This document shows, piece after piece, positions 17,411-26,543 of a stretch of DNA of 64,000 bases; position 1 is the stretch's first letter; each line of letters starts with the position of its first letter. The position numbers and the translations under genes were made by a program. Origin of the DNA: an uncultured Prevotellaceae bacterium. Its GTDB lineage: Bacteria > Bacteroidota > Bacteroidia > Bacteroidales > Bacteroidaceae. The DNA lies in the NCBI GenBank assembly GCA_902776545.1, contig CACYQO010000004.1, forward strand, positions 179,505 through 243,504, read 5' to 3'. The notes below the pieces were generated by a model, which saw only the letters and a list, made by a program, of their open reading frames with translations, did no database searches and was not told where the DNA came from.

Positions 17411-19888
17411 TTATCTCCTTCGGAGGTTGCTGTTCTGACGGCGATAGACCTCCGGCGTCATACGGTACTGGTGATAGAAGATGCCGATGAAATAGTTGGT
17501 CGACACGAAGCCGCACTCCTTCGCAATCTGCTCCAAATCCTTCTCTGTCATCGTCAGCAGCTTCACCGCCTTCTTCAGCATCATCGCCTTGGCCAGCGGA
17601 CGATGGCTCTTGAAGATATTGCCCAACACGAGCTGGTAGAACGGCTGCAGCTCCATCTCCGCTGCCGCACTGAGGTCGCGCATCGTCATCTTCTCCTTGT
17701 CTTTCTTCATCACCTTGGGGATGATTTTCTCCATCATGGCGATGAACTCCGGCGACAGGTCGGTCTGATGGATGGCCTGCTCGTCAACGCCATACTCATC
17801 TGGCACGGGCTCCAGCAACACGGTGTCCTCCTTGCCGCAGTGCTCGGCAAAGTTCAGTACCTGCCGCACGATACCCTGCTCCTGCAGGTTGCGTTTCGTG
17901 CGCATGCTGAGGTTCTTCATGAAGTAGTAGGCGTTCACACCCAGCAGGATGAGCAGCAAGAGTCCGAAGAGCGCCATCACGCCCGCGGTGCGCCACCAAG
18001 GCTCGTTCACGTTGACAGTCCACTCGTAAGGCTCGGAATCCCATTCGTCGGGAATCATCGAAGTCTGCACTTCAACGGTATACGTTCCCGGCTGCAAAGC
18101 AACCATCGGCAGGTGGAGGTTGCCGCGCGAGTCGACCTTTCCGCCCGAGTTATAGGTGGTCATCACGCGCCACGTGTCGTCCAGTCCGTGGATGCGCACG
18201 CGGTAGTACGTCTGCTGAGGACGGAAATAGTTCAGTGCCGAGAACGTCAGCGTCACCGAGTTCTGGAAGTAGCTCAGATTTATCTCCGACGTGCGGGGGA
18301 TGGCCTTCTCGAGTATCACCTTGCCATCGAGCTCCTCACCCTGATGCAAGTTGTTGCCATTCACCATCACGCGCACGAGTTTCGGATAGATATCATAGTT
18401 TACGTCCTCGGCAACGGTAACCATCTTGTCGGGATTGAACTCTATCACATAGTCGAGCATCTGCATGGTGATTGATCCGTCGGGCAGCCGCATGGCCTTG
18501 CCGTTGACAAACGACTCGGCGGGCACATTGTCCCACTGGTTATAGCTGTTCACATAGCGCAGTTTCTTGTCCTCGAAGAGCAGGCAGCAGATGCCGTAAC
18601 TCGTACCTACCCAGATGTTGTGCTTGGCGTCCTCGATGATCGTGTGTACCACGTTGTTCAGCAAGCCGTCGGCTTTGGTGTAGACCGTCGGCAGGTTATC
18701 CGTCTTGCTCTTATAGAGGTGCAGTCCCGTCGAGGTGCCTACCCATGTCCAGCCGCGTGAGTCCTGATAGACGCAGTTCGAACGTCGGCCTCGGTACATT
18801 GCCTGCGGCTCTGGCAGGCTCTCCATCATCGAGGCCAGGTCGAGGGCCCTGCGGTTCTCCCAACCGTACACCTTAAACGGCGTGGAGTGCGGCCGCGCAT
18901 AGAGCAGTCCGCGCTTCTCGGTGCCTACCCACAGTCCGCCCTGCTTGTCGAAGGCCATCATGTTGATATCCGTCAGCAGCTTCTGCCCGGTGGCCATCGT
19001 CAGCTCGCGGTAGTGCGTCAGCTGGTCCGTATGCAGGTCGTAGGTATAATAGCCATAGGCCGACGGCACGTAGAGCACGCTGTCTTTCTCCGTGATGTTG
19101 CTCAGGTAGTAGGGTGTCTTCAGAATGGTCTTCCATGTCTGCCGGTCGATGTCAAAGCGCATCAGGATGCCCGTGTTTTGTCCGTTGCGTATCTGATAGA
19201 CGGTGTTGCCGATGGGTTTCACAACCGACGTGCCGCCGTACGTTTTCGCTTCGGCGTCACCGTAGGGCTGTCCGGAATAGATCTTCCGTCCCGAATCGAG
19301 GTCGGTTACCTCCGTCAGTCCCGTGCTGTAGAAAAGCATCAGGTAGCGTTCGCCGCAGAGTTCCATGTCCTGCAGGTTCTTGCCACTCTGCACGGGGTAG
19401 GTCTGCTTCGTCTCAACGTTGTAGAGACCTTTCTCCGTCAGCAGCCAGGGGATGTTCGTCTGATCCACGAAGAGGTCGGTCACCTTGTCCTGGCAGCCGA
19501 ACTCCTTGAACACGCCATCCACCGCGTCGACGAACCGTTCGGTGGTCAGGTTCACGCACGTCACACTATGGGTGTCCTTCAGCCACATATGGTGGTAACG
19601 GTCGAAGTAAAGGTGGTAGTTGCCGGTGTAATTCGACAGGTGGTAGGTGTTCTCCCGGCTCGGGTCGATGTAGGTGAAGTTGTTGCCGTCGAAGAAATTG
19701 ATCTGTCCCATCGTGGTGATGACCAGTCGTCCGGTCTTCGTACAGTAGATGGTCTGCGCACTGTTGTCGGCCAGTCCGTTGGTGGCGTTGTACACGTAAA
19801 AGCGCGGCTCTTCAGCCTGCACCTGCAGCCCCGCCGCCAGTGCGACGAGCAGCAGTGTCAGACGTGTCAGGATAGACCTCATGTTCAT
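17411..19888 (-). CDS. Membrane-bound propeller/HTH regulator without kinase
   Basis: One-component version of the propeller sensors: signal peptide (to about 25), beta-propeller repeats (LWVGTEKRGL, TWVGTSTGLHLY, IWVGTSYGICCL), Y_Y_Y domain (about 535-625), a membrane helix (about 632-655), then directly an AraC-type HTH (about 720-825, ending LEQIAKECGFVSTNYFIGIF). There is no kinase or receiver domain, so the signal must pass through the membrane helix to the DNA-binding part. The start may be the first or the third codon (both ATG). A promoter lies directly upstream. The regulated genes are not apparent nearby. Confidence 0.85.
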   Translation of the reverse strand: MNMRSILTRLTLLLVALAAGLQVQAEEPRFYVYNATNGLADNSAQTIYCTKTGRLVITTMGQINFFDGNNFTYIDPSRENTYHLSNYTGNYHLYFDRYHHMWLKDTHSVTCVNLTTERFVDAVDGVFKEFGCQDKVTDLFVDQTNIPWLLTEKGLYNVETKQTYPVQSGKNLQDMELCGERYLMLFYSTGLTEVTDLDSGRKIYSGQPYGDAEAKTYGGTSVVKPIGNTVYQIRNGQNTGILMRFDIDRQTWKTILKTPYYLSNITEKDSVLYVPSAYGYYTYDLHTDQLTHYRELTMATGQKLLTDINMMAFDKQGGLWVGTEKRGLLYARPHSTPFKVYGWENRRALDLASMMESLPEPQAMYRGRRSNCVYQDSRGWTWVGTSTGLHLYKSKTDNLPTVYTKADGLLNNVVHTIIEDAKHNIWVGTSYGICCLLFEDKKLRYVNSYNQWDNVPAESFVNGKAMRLPDGSITMQMLDYVIEFNPDKMVTVAEDVNYDIYPKLVRVMVNGNNLHQGEELDGKVILEKAIPRTSEINLSYFQNSVTLTFSALNYFRPQQTYYRVRIHGLDDTWRVMTTYNSGGKVDSRGNLHLPMVALQPGTYTVEVQTSMIPDEWDSEPYEWTVNVNEPWWRTAGVMALFGLLLLILLGVNAYYFMKNLSMRTKRNLQEQGIVRQVLNFAEHCGKEDTVLLEPVPDEYGVDEQAIHQTDLSPEFIAMMEKIIPKVMKKDKEKMTMRDLSAAAEMELQPFYQLVLGNIFKSHRPLAKAMMLKKAVKLLTMTEKDLEQIAKECGFVSTNYFIGIFYHQYRMTPEVYRRQNSNLRRR

Positions 19889-19928
19889 GCGTTCATTCTG
19901 GTTTCAACGTTCATATTGATTCTGACTG

Positions 19929-19960
19929 CAAAGATAAACATTATTTATTTAACCGCCAAA
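19929..19960 (-). promoter_or_regulatory. Promoter of the propeller/HTH regulator
   Basis: Minus-strand -7 TATCTTTG (19929-19936) and -33 TTTG (19957-19960), 20 bases apart. Confidence 0.75.
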
Positions 19961-20045
19961 GGTTTTACGCAAAAAATAAAAACGAAAAGCCGTTCTAACT
20001 CTCTTCGAGGGGGCAGATGGGGCAGTAAACTCCTATAAAGCTTAG

Positions 20046-20098
20046 AAATAAATCCCTAATTCACAAGTAAAATGCAAAATAAAATTAGGGATTTATTT
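20046..20098. other. Perfect 16-bp hairpin in the 19.9-20.5 kb intergenic region
   Basis: AAATAAATCCCTAATT (20046-20061) is exactly complementary to 20083-20098, with a 21-base loop. It is upstream of two divergently oriented units and has no obvious gene to terminate. Confidence 0.6.
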
Positions 20099-20230
20099 TG
20101 CGTATTCCTAAAGATTTACCTCCCCATCCTCCCCCACTTTTCGGGTTGTTGCATTGCTGATGATAAACGGTTTTATGCAAAATTAATACAAAATATCATT
20201 ACATACATATCATACTAAATTTACGCTAAA

Positions 20231-20316
20231 ACTTTACCCTGACTAAACCTAAACTTTAGTGGGACTAAAGTAGAACTTTAGTTAGGGTAAACTCCGACTT
20301 TAGTCCGTCTAAAGTC
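20231..20316. repeat. Array of CTTTAG/CTAAAG palindromes
   Basis: Within 86 bases there are two perfect hairpins: ACTTTAGT/ACTAAAGT (20253-20260, 20264-20271) and GACTTTAG/CTAAAGTC (20296-20303, 20309-20316). An outer inverted pair also brackets the first of these (around 20231-20247 and 20277-20292). No open reading frame is present. It may be a structured RNA, a repeat element or a regulator binding region. Confidence 0.6.
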
Positions 20317-20446
20317 CAAGTCCTCATTTTAGGGCGTTTTCGGGCGGATTCCTACGATTACTTCCGTTGTGAAAATTTTCAACAAATCAACAAAAAAAAG
20401 AGTATGAGGGTCGTCGAGCACGAAAATCCGCTGACCCGAAAACGTT

Positions 20447-20488
20447 CAGTCCGAAAAAGAAAGATCCCCAATCCTTACGAGACCGGGG
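20447..20488 (-). terminator. Probable terminator of the tRNA gene
   Basis: On the minus strand CCCCGGTCT pairs with GGATTGGGG (20466-20488, three G-T pairs) and a T-rich tract follows. It lies 15 bases after the tRNA. Confidence 0.5.
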
Positions 20489-20502
20489 AACTTCTCTGCT
20501 TT

Positions 20503-20579
20503 TGGTGATTCCGGCGGGATTCAAACCCACAACCTTCTGATCCGTAGTCAGATGCTCTATTCAATTGAGCTACGGAACC
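20503..20579 (-). tRNA. tRNA-Arg (anticodon ACG)
   Basis: 77 bases fold as a full cloverleaf: acceptor GGTTCCG with CGGAATC, anticodon stem TCTGA/TCAGA with loop CTACGGA (anticodon ACG), T loop with GGTTTGAATCC, and an encoded CCA end. ACG (inosine-modified) reads CGU/CGC/CGA. It has its own promoter and a probable terminator. Confidence 0.96.
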
Positions 20580-20598
20580 ATTTTCCGTTTTGCGGGTG

Positions 20599-20630
20599 CA
20601 AAGGTACGAACTATTTTTGATTCCACCAAA
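20599..20630 (-). promoter_or_regulatory. Promoter of tRNA-Arg
   Basis: Minus-strand -7 TACCTTTG (20599-20606) and -33 TTTG (20627-20630), 20 bases apart, just upstream of the tRNA. Confidence 0.75.
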
Positions 20631-20677
20631 TAATTATTGGACTTTTTTCGAAAAATCTTCCTTTTTGGGGATTTTTG

Positions 20678-21559
20678 TCAGATAATTACCCGAGTTTTGT
20701 GGTAGTTTTCGCGAAATTCGGAGGGACTGCAGCCCTTACGCTTCTTGAAGATGCGATTGAAATTGCTGAGGTTGTTGAAGCCACAGCTATAACCAATCTC
20801 GGCAACGGTACGATTGCTGTCGACCAGCTGACGACAGGCGTGGCCCAGACGGAGGTCGATGATGTACTCGCTGAGGTTGCGGCCCGTGTGGAGCTTGAAG
20901 AAGCGGCTGAACGACGAGGTACTCATGCCGGCGATATCAGCAAGCTGGGTGAGGCGGATCTCATCACGGTAGTGGGCGTCGATGAAGGTCTTCACCTTAT
21001 GCACACGACGGCTGTCGCTGGGCATCTCGATCTTGGCGAAGCTTGTGGAGGAGAGCGAACGGGCACCCTCGCAGCGCGACAGCTCGTAGAGGATGGTGAG
21101 GAACTGCATGAAGGCGTAGAACCTGTCCTTGATGCTGCTGAGCGTGTCGAGCTCACGATAGACCTTCATGATGGCGTCGAGGGGGAAGCAGAGACCCTTC
21201 TGCGCCTCAAGCATCATCTTCTTCATCGAGTTGAAGGGGTTGCGGTCGAAAATGGAACCCTCACCGAAGTTGATGTCGAACTGGATGGTGATCTCGCGGA
21301 TGTCGTCGCTCTTGCAGTCGCTCTGTTCCCAGACGTGTTCAAGGTCGGGGCCGGTGATAAGCACGAGGTCAAAGTCACCGATCACCTCGCTGGAATCACC
21401 GACGATGCGGCGCACACCGGCGGCATGCTCGACGAAGTTGAGCTCATAGACTTGATGATTGTGGATGGGATAAGTGAACTCCTTCTTCCGCCGGTCGGCG
21501 ATATAAAGGACATCCTTTCCCATCAGGGGCGATATCTCGTGGATGATAGAACGGTCCAT
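20678..21559 (-). CDS. AraC-family transcriptional regulator
   Basis: A 293-residue cytoplasmic regulator. The N-terminal cupin half (IHNHQVYELNFVEHAAGVRR) would bind a small effector; the C-terminal double HTH (about 190-285) reads RLTQLADIAGMSTSSFSRFF and TVAEIGYSCGFNNLSNFNRIF. The ATG overlaps the dapA stop by one base (TGATG), so it is translated with dapA. Such a link is unusual and could mean that it senses cell-wall or sugar metabolites, but the target is unknown. Confidence 0.9.
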   Translation of the reverse strand: MDRSIIHEISPLMGKDVLYIADRRKKEFTYPIHNHQVYELNFVEHAAGVRRIVGDSSEVIGDFDLVLITGPDLEHVWEQSDCKSDDIREITIQFDINFGEGSIFDRNPFNSMKKMMLEAQKGLCFPLDAIMKVYRELDTLSSIKDRFYAFMQFLTILYELSRCEGARSLSSTSFAKIEMPSDSRRVHKVKTFIDAHYRDEIRLTQLADIAGMSTSSFSRFFKLHTGRNLSEYIIDLRLGHACRQLVDSNRTVAEIGYSCGFNNLSNFNRIFKKRKGCSPSEFRENYHKTRVII

Positions 21560-22446
21560 CAGTATTTCAGTTCCTTCAGGATCTCGGACATGCGCTGGAC
21601 GTTCTTAATCTGCATGGGCACCAGGGGCAGACGGAGCACATTCTGGATGAAGCCCATTTCAGAGAGCATTGCCTTGACGCCGGCGGGGTTGCCGTCGACG
21701 AAGAGGAGCGAGAAGAGGTCGGTGAAACGGTGATGGATCTTGCGGGCAGGGTCGTACTCGCCGCGCATCTGCAGACGGATCATCTTGGAGAACTCCTTCG
21801 GTATAGCGTTGCCGATGACGGAAATGACACCTACGGCACCGCAGCTGACCATCGGGAACGTGAGCGAGTCGTCGCCCGAGATGACGTCGAAGTCGCGCGG
21901 CTTGTTCTTGATGATCTCGTCAACCTGTTCAAGGTTACCGCTGGCCTCCTTGATGGCGACGATGTTCTGGCAGTCGCGGGCCAAACGGACGGTGGTCTCC
22001 GCCTTGAGGTTGACACCCGTACGTCCGGGAACATTATAAAGTACCACTGGCAGCCTGGTGGCTGCGGCGATGGCCTTGAAGTGCTGGTAGAGACCCTCCT
22101 GCGAAGGCTTATTGTAATAGGGGCAGACGCTGAGAATGCCGTTGATGCCGCGGAAGTCGCCAGTCTGGAGTTCGTGGACGACGTCGGCAGTGTTGTTGCC
22201 GCCGCAGCCCATGAGGATGGGCACACGCCCGCGCACCTTTTCTACGACGAGATCCTTGATCTTCTGCTTCTCCTCACGGCTAAGCGTCGGTGTCTCGCCG
22301 GTGGTGGCGAGGATGCAAAGGAAGTCTGCGCCGTTGTCCAACTGGTAGTCGAGCAGCCGCATCAGGGCTTCGTAATCTACAGCGCCATCGGTTTTAAAGG
22401 GAGTAATGAGGGCGATACCCAAGCCCTTGAAAATATTGTGTACCAT
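21559..22446 (-). CDS. dapA: 4-hydroxy-tetrahydrodipicolinate synthase
   Basis: Condenses pyruvate with aspartate semialdehyde in lysine and diaminopimelate synthesis. The 295 residues show the (beta/alpha)8 family motifs: TTGETPTLS, YYNKPSQEGLYQHF, YNVPGRTGVN, and the Schiff-base lysine K166 in VAIKEASGN. It starts with its own promoter and is followed by an overlapping AraC regulator. N-acetylneuraminate lyase is the main look-alike, but the motif set favours DapA. Confidence 0.93.
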   Translation of the reverse strand: MVHNIFKGLGIALITPFKTDGAVDYEALMRLLDYQLDNGADFLCILATTGETPTLSREEKQKIKDLVVEKVRGRVPILMGCGGNNTADVVHELQTGDFRGINGILSVCPYYNKPSQEGLYQHFKAIAAATRLPVVLYNVPGRTGVNLKAETTVRLARDCQNIVAIKEASGNLEQVDEIIKNKPRDFDVISGDDSLTFPMVSCGAVGVISVIGNAIPKEFSKMIRLQMRGEYDPARKIHHRFTDLFSLLFVDGNPAGVKAMLSEMGFIQNVLRLPLVPMQIKNVQRMSEILKELKY

Positions 22447-22469
22447 ACGTCTTGTTTCAAAATCGGGTG

Positions 22470-22477
22470 CAAAGGTA
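22470..22477 (-). promoter_or_regulatory. -7 box of dapA
   Basis: TACCTTTG on the minus strand, 24 bases before the dapA ATG. No clear -33 box was found. Confidence 0.6.
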
Positions 22478-22489
22478 CAAATAAAAAAT

Positions 22490-22519
22490 AAAAAATTGCA
22501 GCGTTTGCTGCAATTTTTT
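22490..22519 (-). terminator. Terminator of the nfeD-SPFH operon
   Basis: A perfect 13-bp stem (22490-22502 with 22507-22519, loop GTTT) whose arm ends in a run of six Ts on the minus strand. It starts two bases after the SPFH stop. Confidence 0.85.
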
Positions 22520-22521
22520 AT

Positions 22522-23469
22522 TTATTGGCCCTTAAAGAGGTCTTTGATGCCTCCTAAAGAGCCGAGCAGGTTGGTGGCCTCGTAGGGCAGGTAGACGGTC
22601 TTGGTCTTGTCGCCCTCAGCCAGTTCCTGCATCATCTGAATGTACTTCTGAGCCAGCAGATAGTTGGCGGGATTAGTCGACTTGCCGACGGCCTCAGTGA
22701 TGAGTTCGATGGCCTTTGCCTCGGCCTCCGCCTTGCGGATACGGGCCTGTGCCTCACCCTCTGCCTCGAGGATGGCCTGCTGCTTGGCGGCCTCAGCCTT
22801 GTTGACAATGGCGGTCTTTTCACCCTCGGAGGCAAGGATCTCGGCGGCCTTCTGTCCCTCAGAGGTCAGAATCTGGGCACGCTTGTTACGCTCGGCCTGC
22901 ATCTGCTTCTCCATGGCAGTGAGGACAGAGTCGGGCGGTGTGATGTCCTGCAGCTCCACACGGTTCACCTTGACGCCCCACTTGTCGGTGGCATCGTCTA
23001 ACACGGCGGAAAGCTTCTTGTTGATGGTGTCGCGCGAGGTCAGCGTCTCGTCGAGTTCGAGTTCACCGATGATGTTACGCAGGGTGGTCTGCGTCAGCTT
23101 CTCGATGGCGTTGGGCAGGTTGTTGATCTCGTAGGTGGCCTTGAAAGGATCGACGATCTGGAAGTAGAGCAGCGCGTTGATCTCCGTCTGCACGTTATCC
23201 TTCGTGATCACGTTCTGCTTGGGGAAGTCGTAGACCTGTTCGCGAAGGTCGATGGTCGTAGAATACTGGTAGCGGCCGTGGTTGAGCACGACGATCGACT
23301 TGGCACGGTCGATGAAGGGGATAATGATGTTGATGCCCGGGCGCAACGTGGCGTAATAACGACCGAGGCGCTCAACGATCTTGGTTTCCGACTGCGGGAT
23401 GATCACAAGGGCCATCTTGGCGAAGAGGATCACCAGGATGACAATGGCAATTAATACATAAGTCATCAT
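22522..23469 (-). CDS. SPFH/band 7 membrane protein (QmcA/slipin-like)
   Basis: A 315-residue membrane scaffold of the stomatin/prohibitin type. One N-terminal helix (MMTYVLIAIVILVILFAKMA) is followed by the SPFH domain (IIPQSETKIVERLGRYYATL, about 22-190) and an alanine/glutamate-rich coiled coil (about 190-265). It is paired with an NfeD gene upstream, the usual operon, in which NfeD and the SPFH protein work together in membrane organisation. A CGTAAAT repeat fills the gap. Confidence 0.92.
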   Translation of the reverse strand: MMTYVLIAIVILVILFAKMALVIIPQSETKIVERLGRYYATLRPGINIIIPFIDRAKSIVVLNHGRYQYSTTIDLREQVYDFPKQNVITKDNVQTEINALLYFQIVDPFKATYEINNLPNAIEKLTQTTLRNIIGELELDETLTSRDTINKKLSAVLDDATDKWGVKVNRVELQDITPPDSVLTAMEKQMQAERNKRAQILTSEGQKAAEILASEGEKTAIVNKAEAAKQQAILEAEGEAQARIRKAEAEAKAIELITEAVGKSTNPANYLLAQKYIQMMQELAEGDKTKTVYLPYEATNLLGSLGGIKDLFKGQ

Positions 23470-23520
23470 GATTTACGATTTAGTGATTTACGATTTACTA
23501 TTTATTTACGATTTACTATT
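23468..23520 (-). repeat. CGTAAAT repeat between nfeD and the SPFH gene
   Basis: Four to five units of AAATCGTAAAT in gene-sense (minus) orientation. The nfeD stop TAG (23516-23518) is at the repeat edge, and the SPFH ATG follows at the other end. Confidence 0.85.
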
Positions 23521-23968
23521 TAATAGATTCGACGGTGATGATGGTGCTCTCGCGGGCGATGACGCGGACGTTCGAGCCTTCTGGAATGTCGGCAGACTCC
23601 TCCGTGACGGCCTTCCAGATGTCGCCGTCGATCTGTACGCGCCCATAGCCGTCAGCCTTGACGGTCTCGAGCACCCTGCCCTGACGCCCCAGCAGCGCCT
23701 CGGCATTGCTCACGCGGCTGTCCTCACCCTTGCGGAGATAGCGCTTGGCGAAAGGCCGCACCCAGAAGAGGCTGATGAGGGTGAACGCTGCGAAGGTGAT
23801 CAGCTGAGAGTAGAAACCCAACCCGCAGGCGGCTGCGATGGCACCGAAGACGGCACCGATAGAGAAGCAGATGATGAAGAAATCACCTGCCGTGAGTTCC
23901 AGAATCAGACAGACGACGGCCACGACGGCCCACATCTGCCACAAGTGTTGCGCTAAGTAATCAATCAT
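23516..23968 (-). CDS. NfeD-family membrane protein
   Basis: The 150-residue short NfeD form without protease domain. Three or four hydrophobic helices (about 10-75) are followed by a C-terminal OB-fold (LGRQGRVLETVKADGYGRVQIDG). It is the partner of the SPFH protein gene 46 bases downstream. It has its own promoter, divergent from the TonB receptor gene. Confidence 0.88.
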   Translation of the reverse strand: MIDYLAQHLWQMWAVVAVVCLILELTAGDFFIICFSIGAVFGAIAAACGLGFYSQLITFAAFTLISLFWVRPFAKRYLRKGEDSRVSNAEALLGRQGRVLETVKADGYGRVQIDGDIWKAVTEESADIPEGSNVRVIARESTIITVESIK

Positions 23969-24006
23969 AATTCTTATTTATCTAATATTTAATGTCTATT
24001 CGTCCG

Positions 24007-24038
24007 CAAAGGTACGACAAATTTTTGAAAAATGCAAT
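24007..24038 (-). promoter_or_regulatory. Promoter of nfeD
   Basis: Minus-strand -7 TACCTTTG (24007-24014). A weaker -33 (ATTG, 24035-24038) lies 20 bases upstream. Confidence 0.6.
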
Positions 24039-24069
24039 AAAACGGAAGATTCTTTCGTTATATATCTTG

Positions 24070-26430
24070 ATGAAACATTCATTTGCACGATATCTGTGTC
24101 TGCTGACGATGCTGTTTTTCAGCGCTGCCGGCTTCGCTGATGACTTCACACTCAAGGGAAAAGTCGTCGACGAAGACGGTAAGGCGTTGGAACTGGTGAC
24201 CGTCTCGTGCCTGGCGCAGGGGAAGGTGGCGATGACCAATCTGAAGGGCGAATTTTCCATCAGCCTGAATAGTGCCGACTCGGTAGAGGTCAGGTTTTCG
24301 ATGGTAGGCTACGGTCCGAGGAAGCGGGTGTTCAGACGTCCGAAGGGCAAGATGACCGTACAGATCGTAATGTATCCCATGGAGGCGCTGCAGGAGGTCA
24401 CCGTCACGGAACGTCGGCGGCAGACCACCCAGACGGAACAACTCAACACGAAAGACCTGAAAATCGTACCGTCGATATCGGGCAACGCCGTTGAAGAACT
24501 CATCCAGCAGCAGGCCGGCGTGTCGACACACAACGAACTGTCGTCGCAGTATAATGTACGCGGCGGCTCGTTCGACGAGAACTCGGTGTATATCAACGGT
24601 GTGGAGATATACAGGCCTTTGCTCGTCAGCAGTGGACAGCAGGAAGGTCTGTCAATCATTAATCCGGATATGGTGGAGAGCATCGGCTTCTCAACGGGCG
24701 GCTTCGCTGCGAAGTACGGCGACAAGATGTCGTCGGCACTGGACATCACCTACCGCAAGCCCAAACGGATGGAGGGAACCATCACGGGCTCGCTGCTTGG
24801 CGCCACCGGCTATTTCGGCTACGGCAACAAGACTTTCACAATGAGTCACGGCCTCCGGTACAAGACAAACAGATATCTGTTAGGATCCCTCGAAACAAGT
24901 GGAGAGTATCAACCGAATTTCCTTGATTATCAGACATATATCAGCTATATGCCAAATAAGAGATGGCAAGTAGATTTGATTGGATATATCTCTGAGAACC
25001 ATTACAATTTTACGCCTGAGTCACGAGAGACAACGTTCGGCACATTCGCCGATGCGAAATCGTTCAAGGTTTATTTCGACGGACAGGAGAAGGACGTGTT
25101 CCGCACTTACTTCGGCACCGCCTCCATCACCCGCTCGTTCGGAGACTCCACCAAGGTCAAGTTCTTGACATCCGCCTTCCACACCAAGGAAAAAGAGACC
25201 TATGATATCATGGGACAATATTGGCTGGACGATGCGCAGTCGAGTGAGAACCTCGGCGTGGGAACGTATATGGAACACGCACGGAACTACCTGACCGCCG
25301 ACGTGGTGAGCTTCAAGTTAGTGGGCACGCACAAAACGCGCCACCACGACATCGAGGCAGGCATCACCTATAAGACCGAACACATCAAAGAGACATCGCG
25401 GGAATACGAGATGCGCGATTCCAGCGGCTATTCCATCCCACATACCGCAGACCGTCTGGATCTGATCTACACGCTGTCGGCAAAGAACGATGTGAAGAGC
25501 CACCGCATCGAGGCCTACATACAGGACACCTATCATTTCAACAAGGGCGACAACTTCTTCACGCTGAACTACGGCGTCAGACTCGCCAACTGGTCGTTCA
25601 ACAAAGAGACCATCGTATCGCCCAGAGCTTCGCTGGCACTCGTACCTGCCTTCAACCGCGACTACACTTTTCGCTTCGCCACGGGACTCTACTACCAGGC
25701 ACCGTTCTACAAGGAGATGCGCGACACGGTGACAATGAACGGAGTAACGCGGGCGGTGCTCAATGAAAACATCAAGAGCCAGCGTTCTCTGCAGTTCATT
25801 GTAGCAATGGATTACCGCTTCAAAATGCTTAACCGTCCCTTCAAGTTCTCGGCAGAGGCGTACTTCAAGGCCTTATCGAACCTTATCCCGTATAACATTC
25901 AGAATGTGAAGATTACGTACTTTGGCGATAATCTCTGTTCAGGCTATACAGCAGGTCTGGACCTGAAGCTTTACGGCGAGTTTGTGCCTGGGACGGACTC
26001 GTGGCTCACATTCTCTCTGATGAGCGCCCGACAGAAATACAACGGCCAGTGGATCCCCACTCCAACAGACCAGCGATATGCCATCAACCTCCATTTCACC
26101 GACTATTTCCCTGGTACAGACCGTTGGAAGATGACGCTCCGTCTGGCCTTTGCCGACGGACTGCCCTTCGGTCCCCCACACCGTGGACTCGAACAGCAAC
26201 AGTTCCGCGCACCGGCCTATAAACGTGCCGACATCGGCATGAGCTACAGGGCGCTAAAGGATGGCAAATCCGTCAAAAACATCTGGCTCGGATTGGACTG
26301 TCTGAACCTGTTCGGTATCTCCAACGTGAACAGTTACTACTGGGTGACTGATGTCACTAATCGTCAGTGGGCGGTACCAAACTACCTGACAGGAAGGCAA
26401 ATTAACGGAAAAGTAACCATCGAGTTATAA
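24070..26430 (+). CDS. TonB-dependent outer-membrane receptor
   Basis: A 786-residue outer-membrane transporter. It has a signal peptide (to about 25), a carboxypeptidase-regulatory-like domain (FTLKGKVVDEDGKALELVTV, about 27-110), a TonB plug (YNVRGGSFDENSVYINGVE; GFSTGGFAAKYGDKMSSALD) and a C-terminal beta barrel ending in an aromatic-rich tail. The ATG at 24070 is chosen because the signal peptide follows it. No SusD partner lies next to it, so it is a stand-alone receptor and the ligand (siderophore, vitamin or peptide) cannot be told. Base composition drops briefly around 24860-25020. Confidence 0.9.
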   Translation: MKHSFARYLCLLTMLFFSAAGFADDFTLKGKVVDEDGKALELVTVSCLAQGKVAMTNLKGEFSISLNSADSVEVRFSMVGYGPRKRVFRRPKGKMTVQIVMYPMEALQEVTVTERRRQTTQTEQLNTKDLKIVPSISGNAVEELIQQQAGVSTHNELSSQYNVRGGSFDENSVYINGVEIYRPLLVSSGQQEGLSIINPDMVESIGFSTGGFAAKYGDKMSSALDITYRKPKRMEGTITGSLLGATGYFGYGNKTFTMSHGLRYKTNRYLLGSLETSGEYQPNFLDYQTYISYMPNKRWQVDLIGYISENHYNFTPESRETTFGTFADAKSFKVYFDGQEKDVFRTYFGTASITRSFGDSTKVKFLTSAFHTKEKETYDIMGQYWLDDAQSSENLGVGTYMEHARNYLTADVVSFKLVGTHKTRHHDIEAGITYKTEHIKETSREYEMRDSSGYSIPHTADRLDLIYTLSAKNDVKSHRIEAYIQDTYHFNKGDNFFTLNYGVRLANWSFNKETIVSPRASLALVPAFNRDYTFRFATGLYYQAPFYKEMRDTVTMNGVTRAVLNENIKSQRSLQFIVAMDYRFKMLNRPFKFSAEAYFKALSNLIPYNIQNVKITYFGDNLCSGYTAGLDLKLYGEFVPGTDSWLTFSLMSARQKYNGQWIPTPTDQRYAINLHFTDYFPGTDRWKMTLRLAFADGLPFGPPHRGLEQQQFRAPAYKRADIGMSYRALKDGKSVKNIWLGLDCLNLFGISNVNSYYWVTDVTNRQWAVPNYLTGRQINGKVTIEL

Positions 26431-26463
26431 ATATTGTTAAAATACAGGCGTTTTTATAAAGAA

Positions 26464-26497
26464 TTTGCGCGTATATAAATAGAAAAGTGTATATTTG
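26464..26497 (+). promoter_or_regulatory. Promoter of the LruC-type lipoprotein gene
   Basis: -33 TTTG (26464-26467) and -7 TATATTTG (26490-26497), 22 bases apart. Confidence 0.6.
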
Positions 26498-26543
26498 CAC
26501 CGGAATTAGACAAAGAGACGAAGACAATTTTATTTTTTTAAGT

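Noticed and set aside
17381-20038. Two long plus-strand frames (364 and 383 residues)
   Set aside because: Antisense to the propeller/HTH regulator, His/Arg-rich and without motifs.
20503-20579. tRNA-Arg as an integration site
   Set aside because: No integrase, no repeated tRNA end and no foreign gene block next to it in the window.
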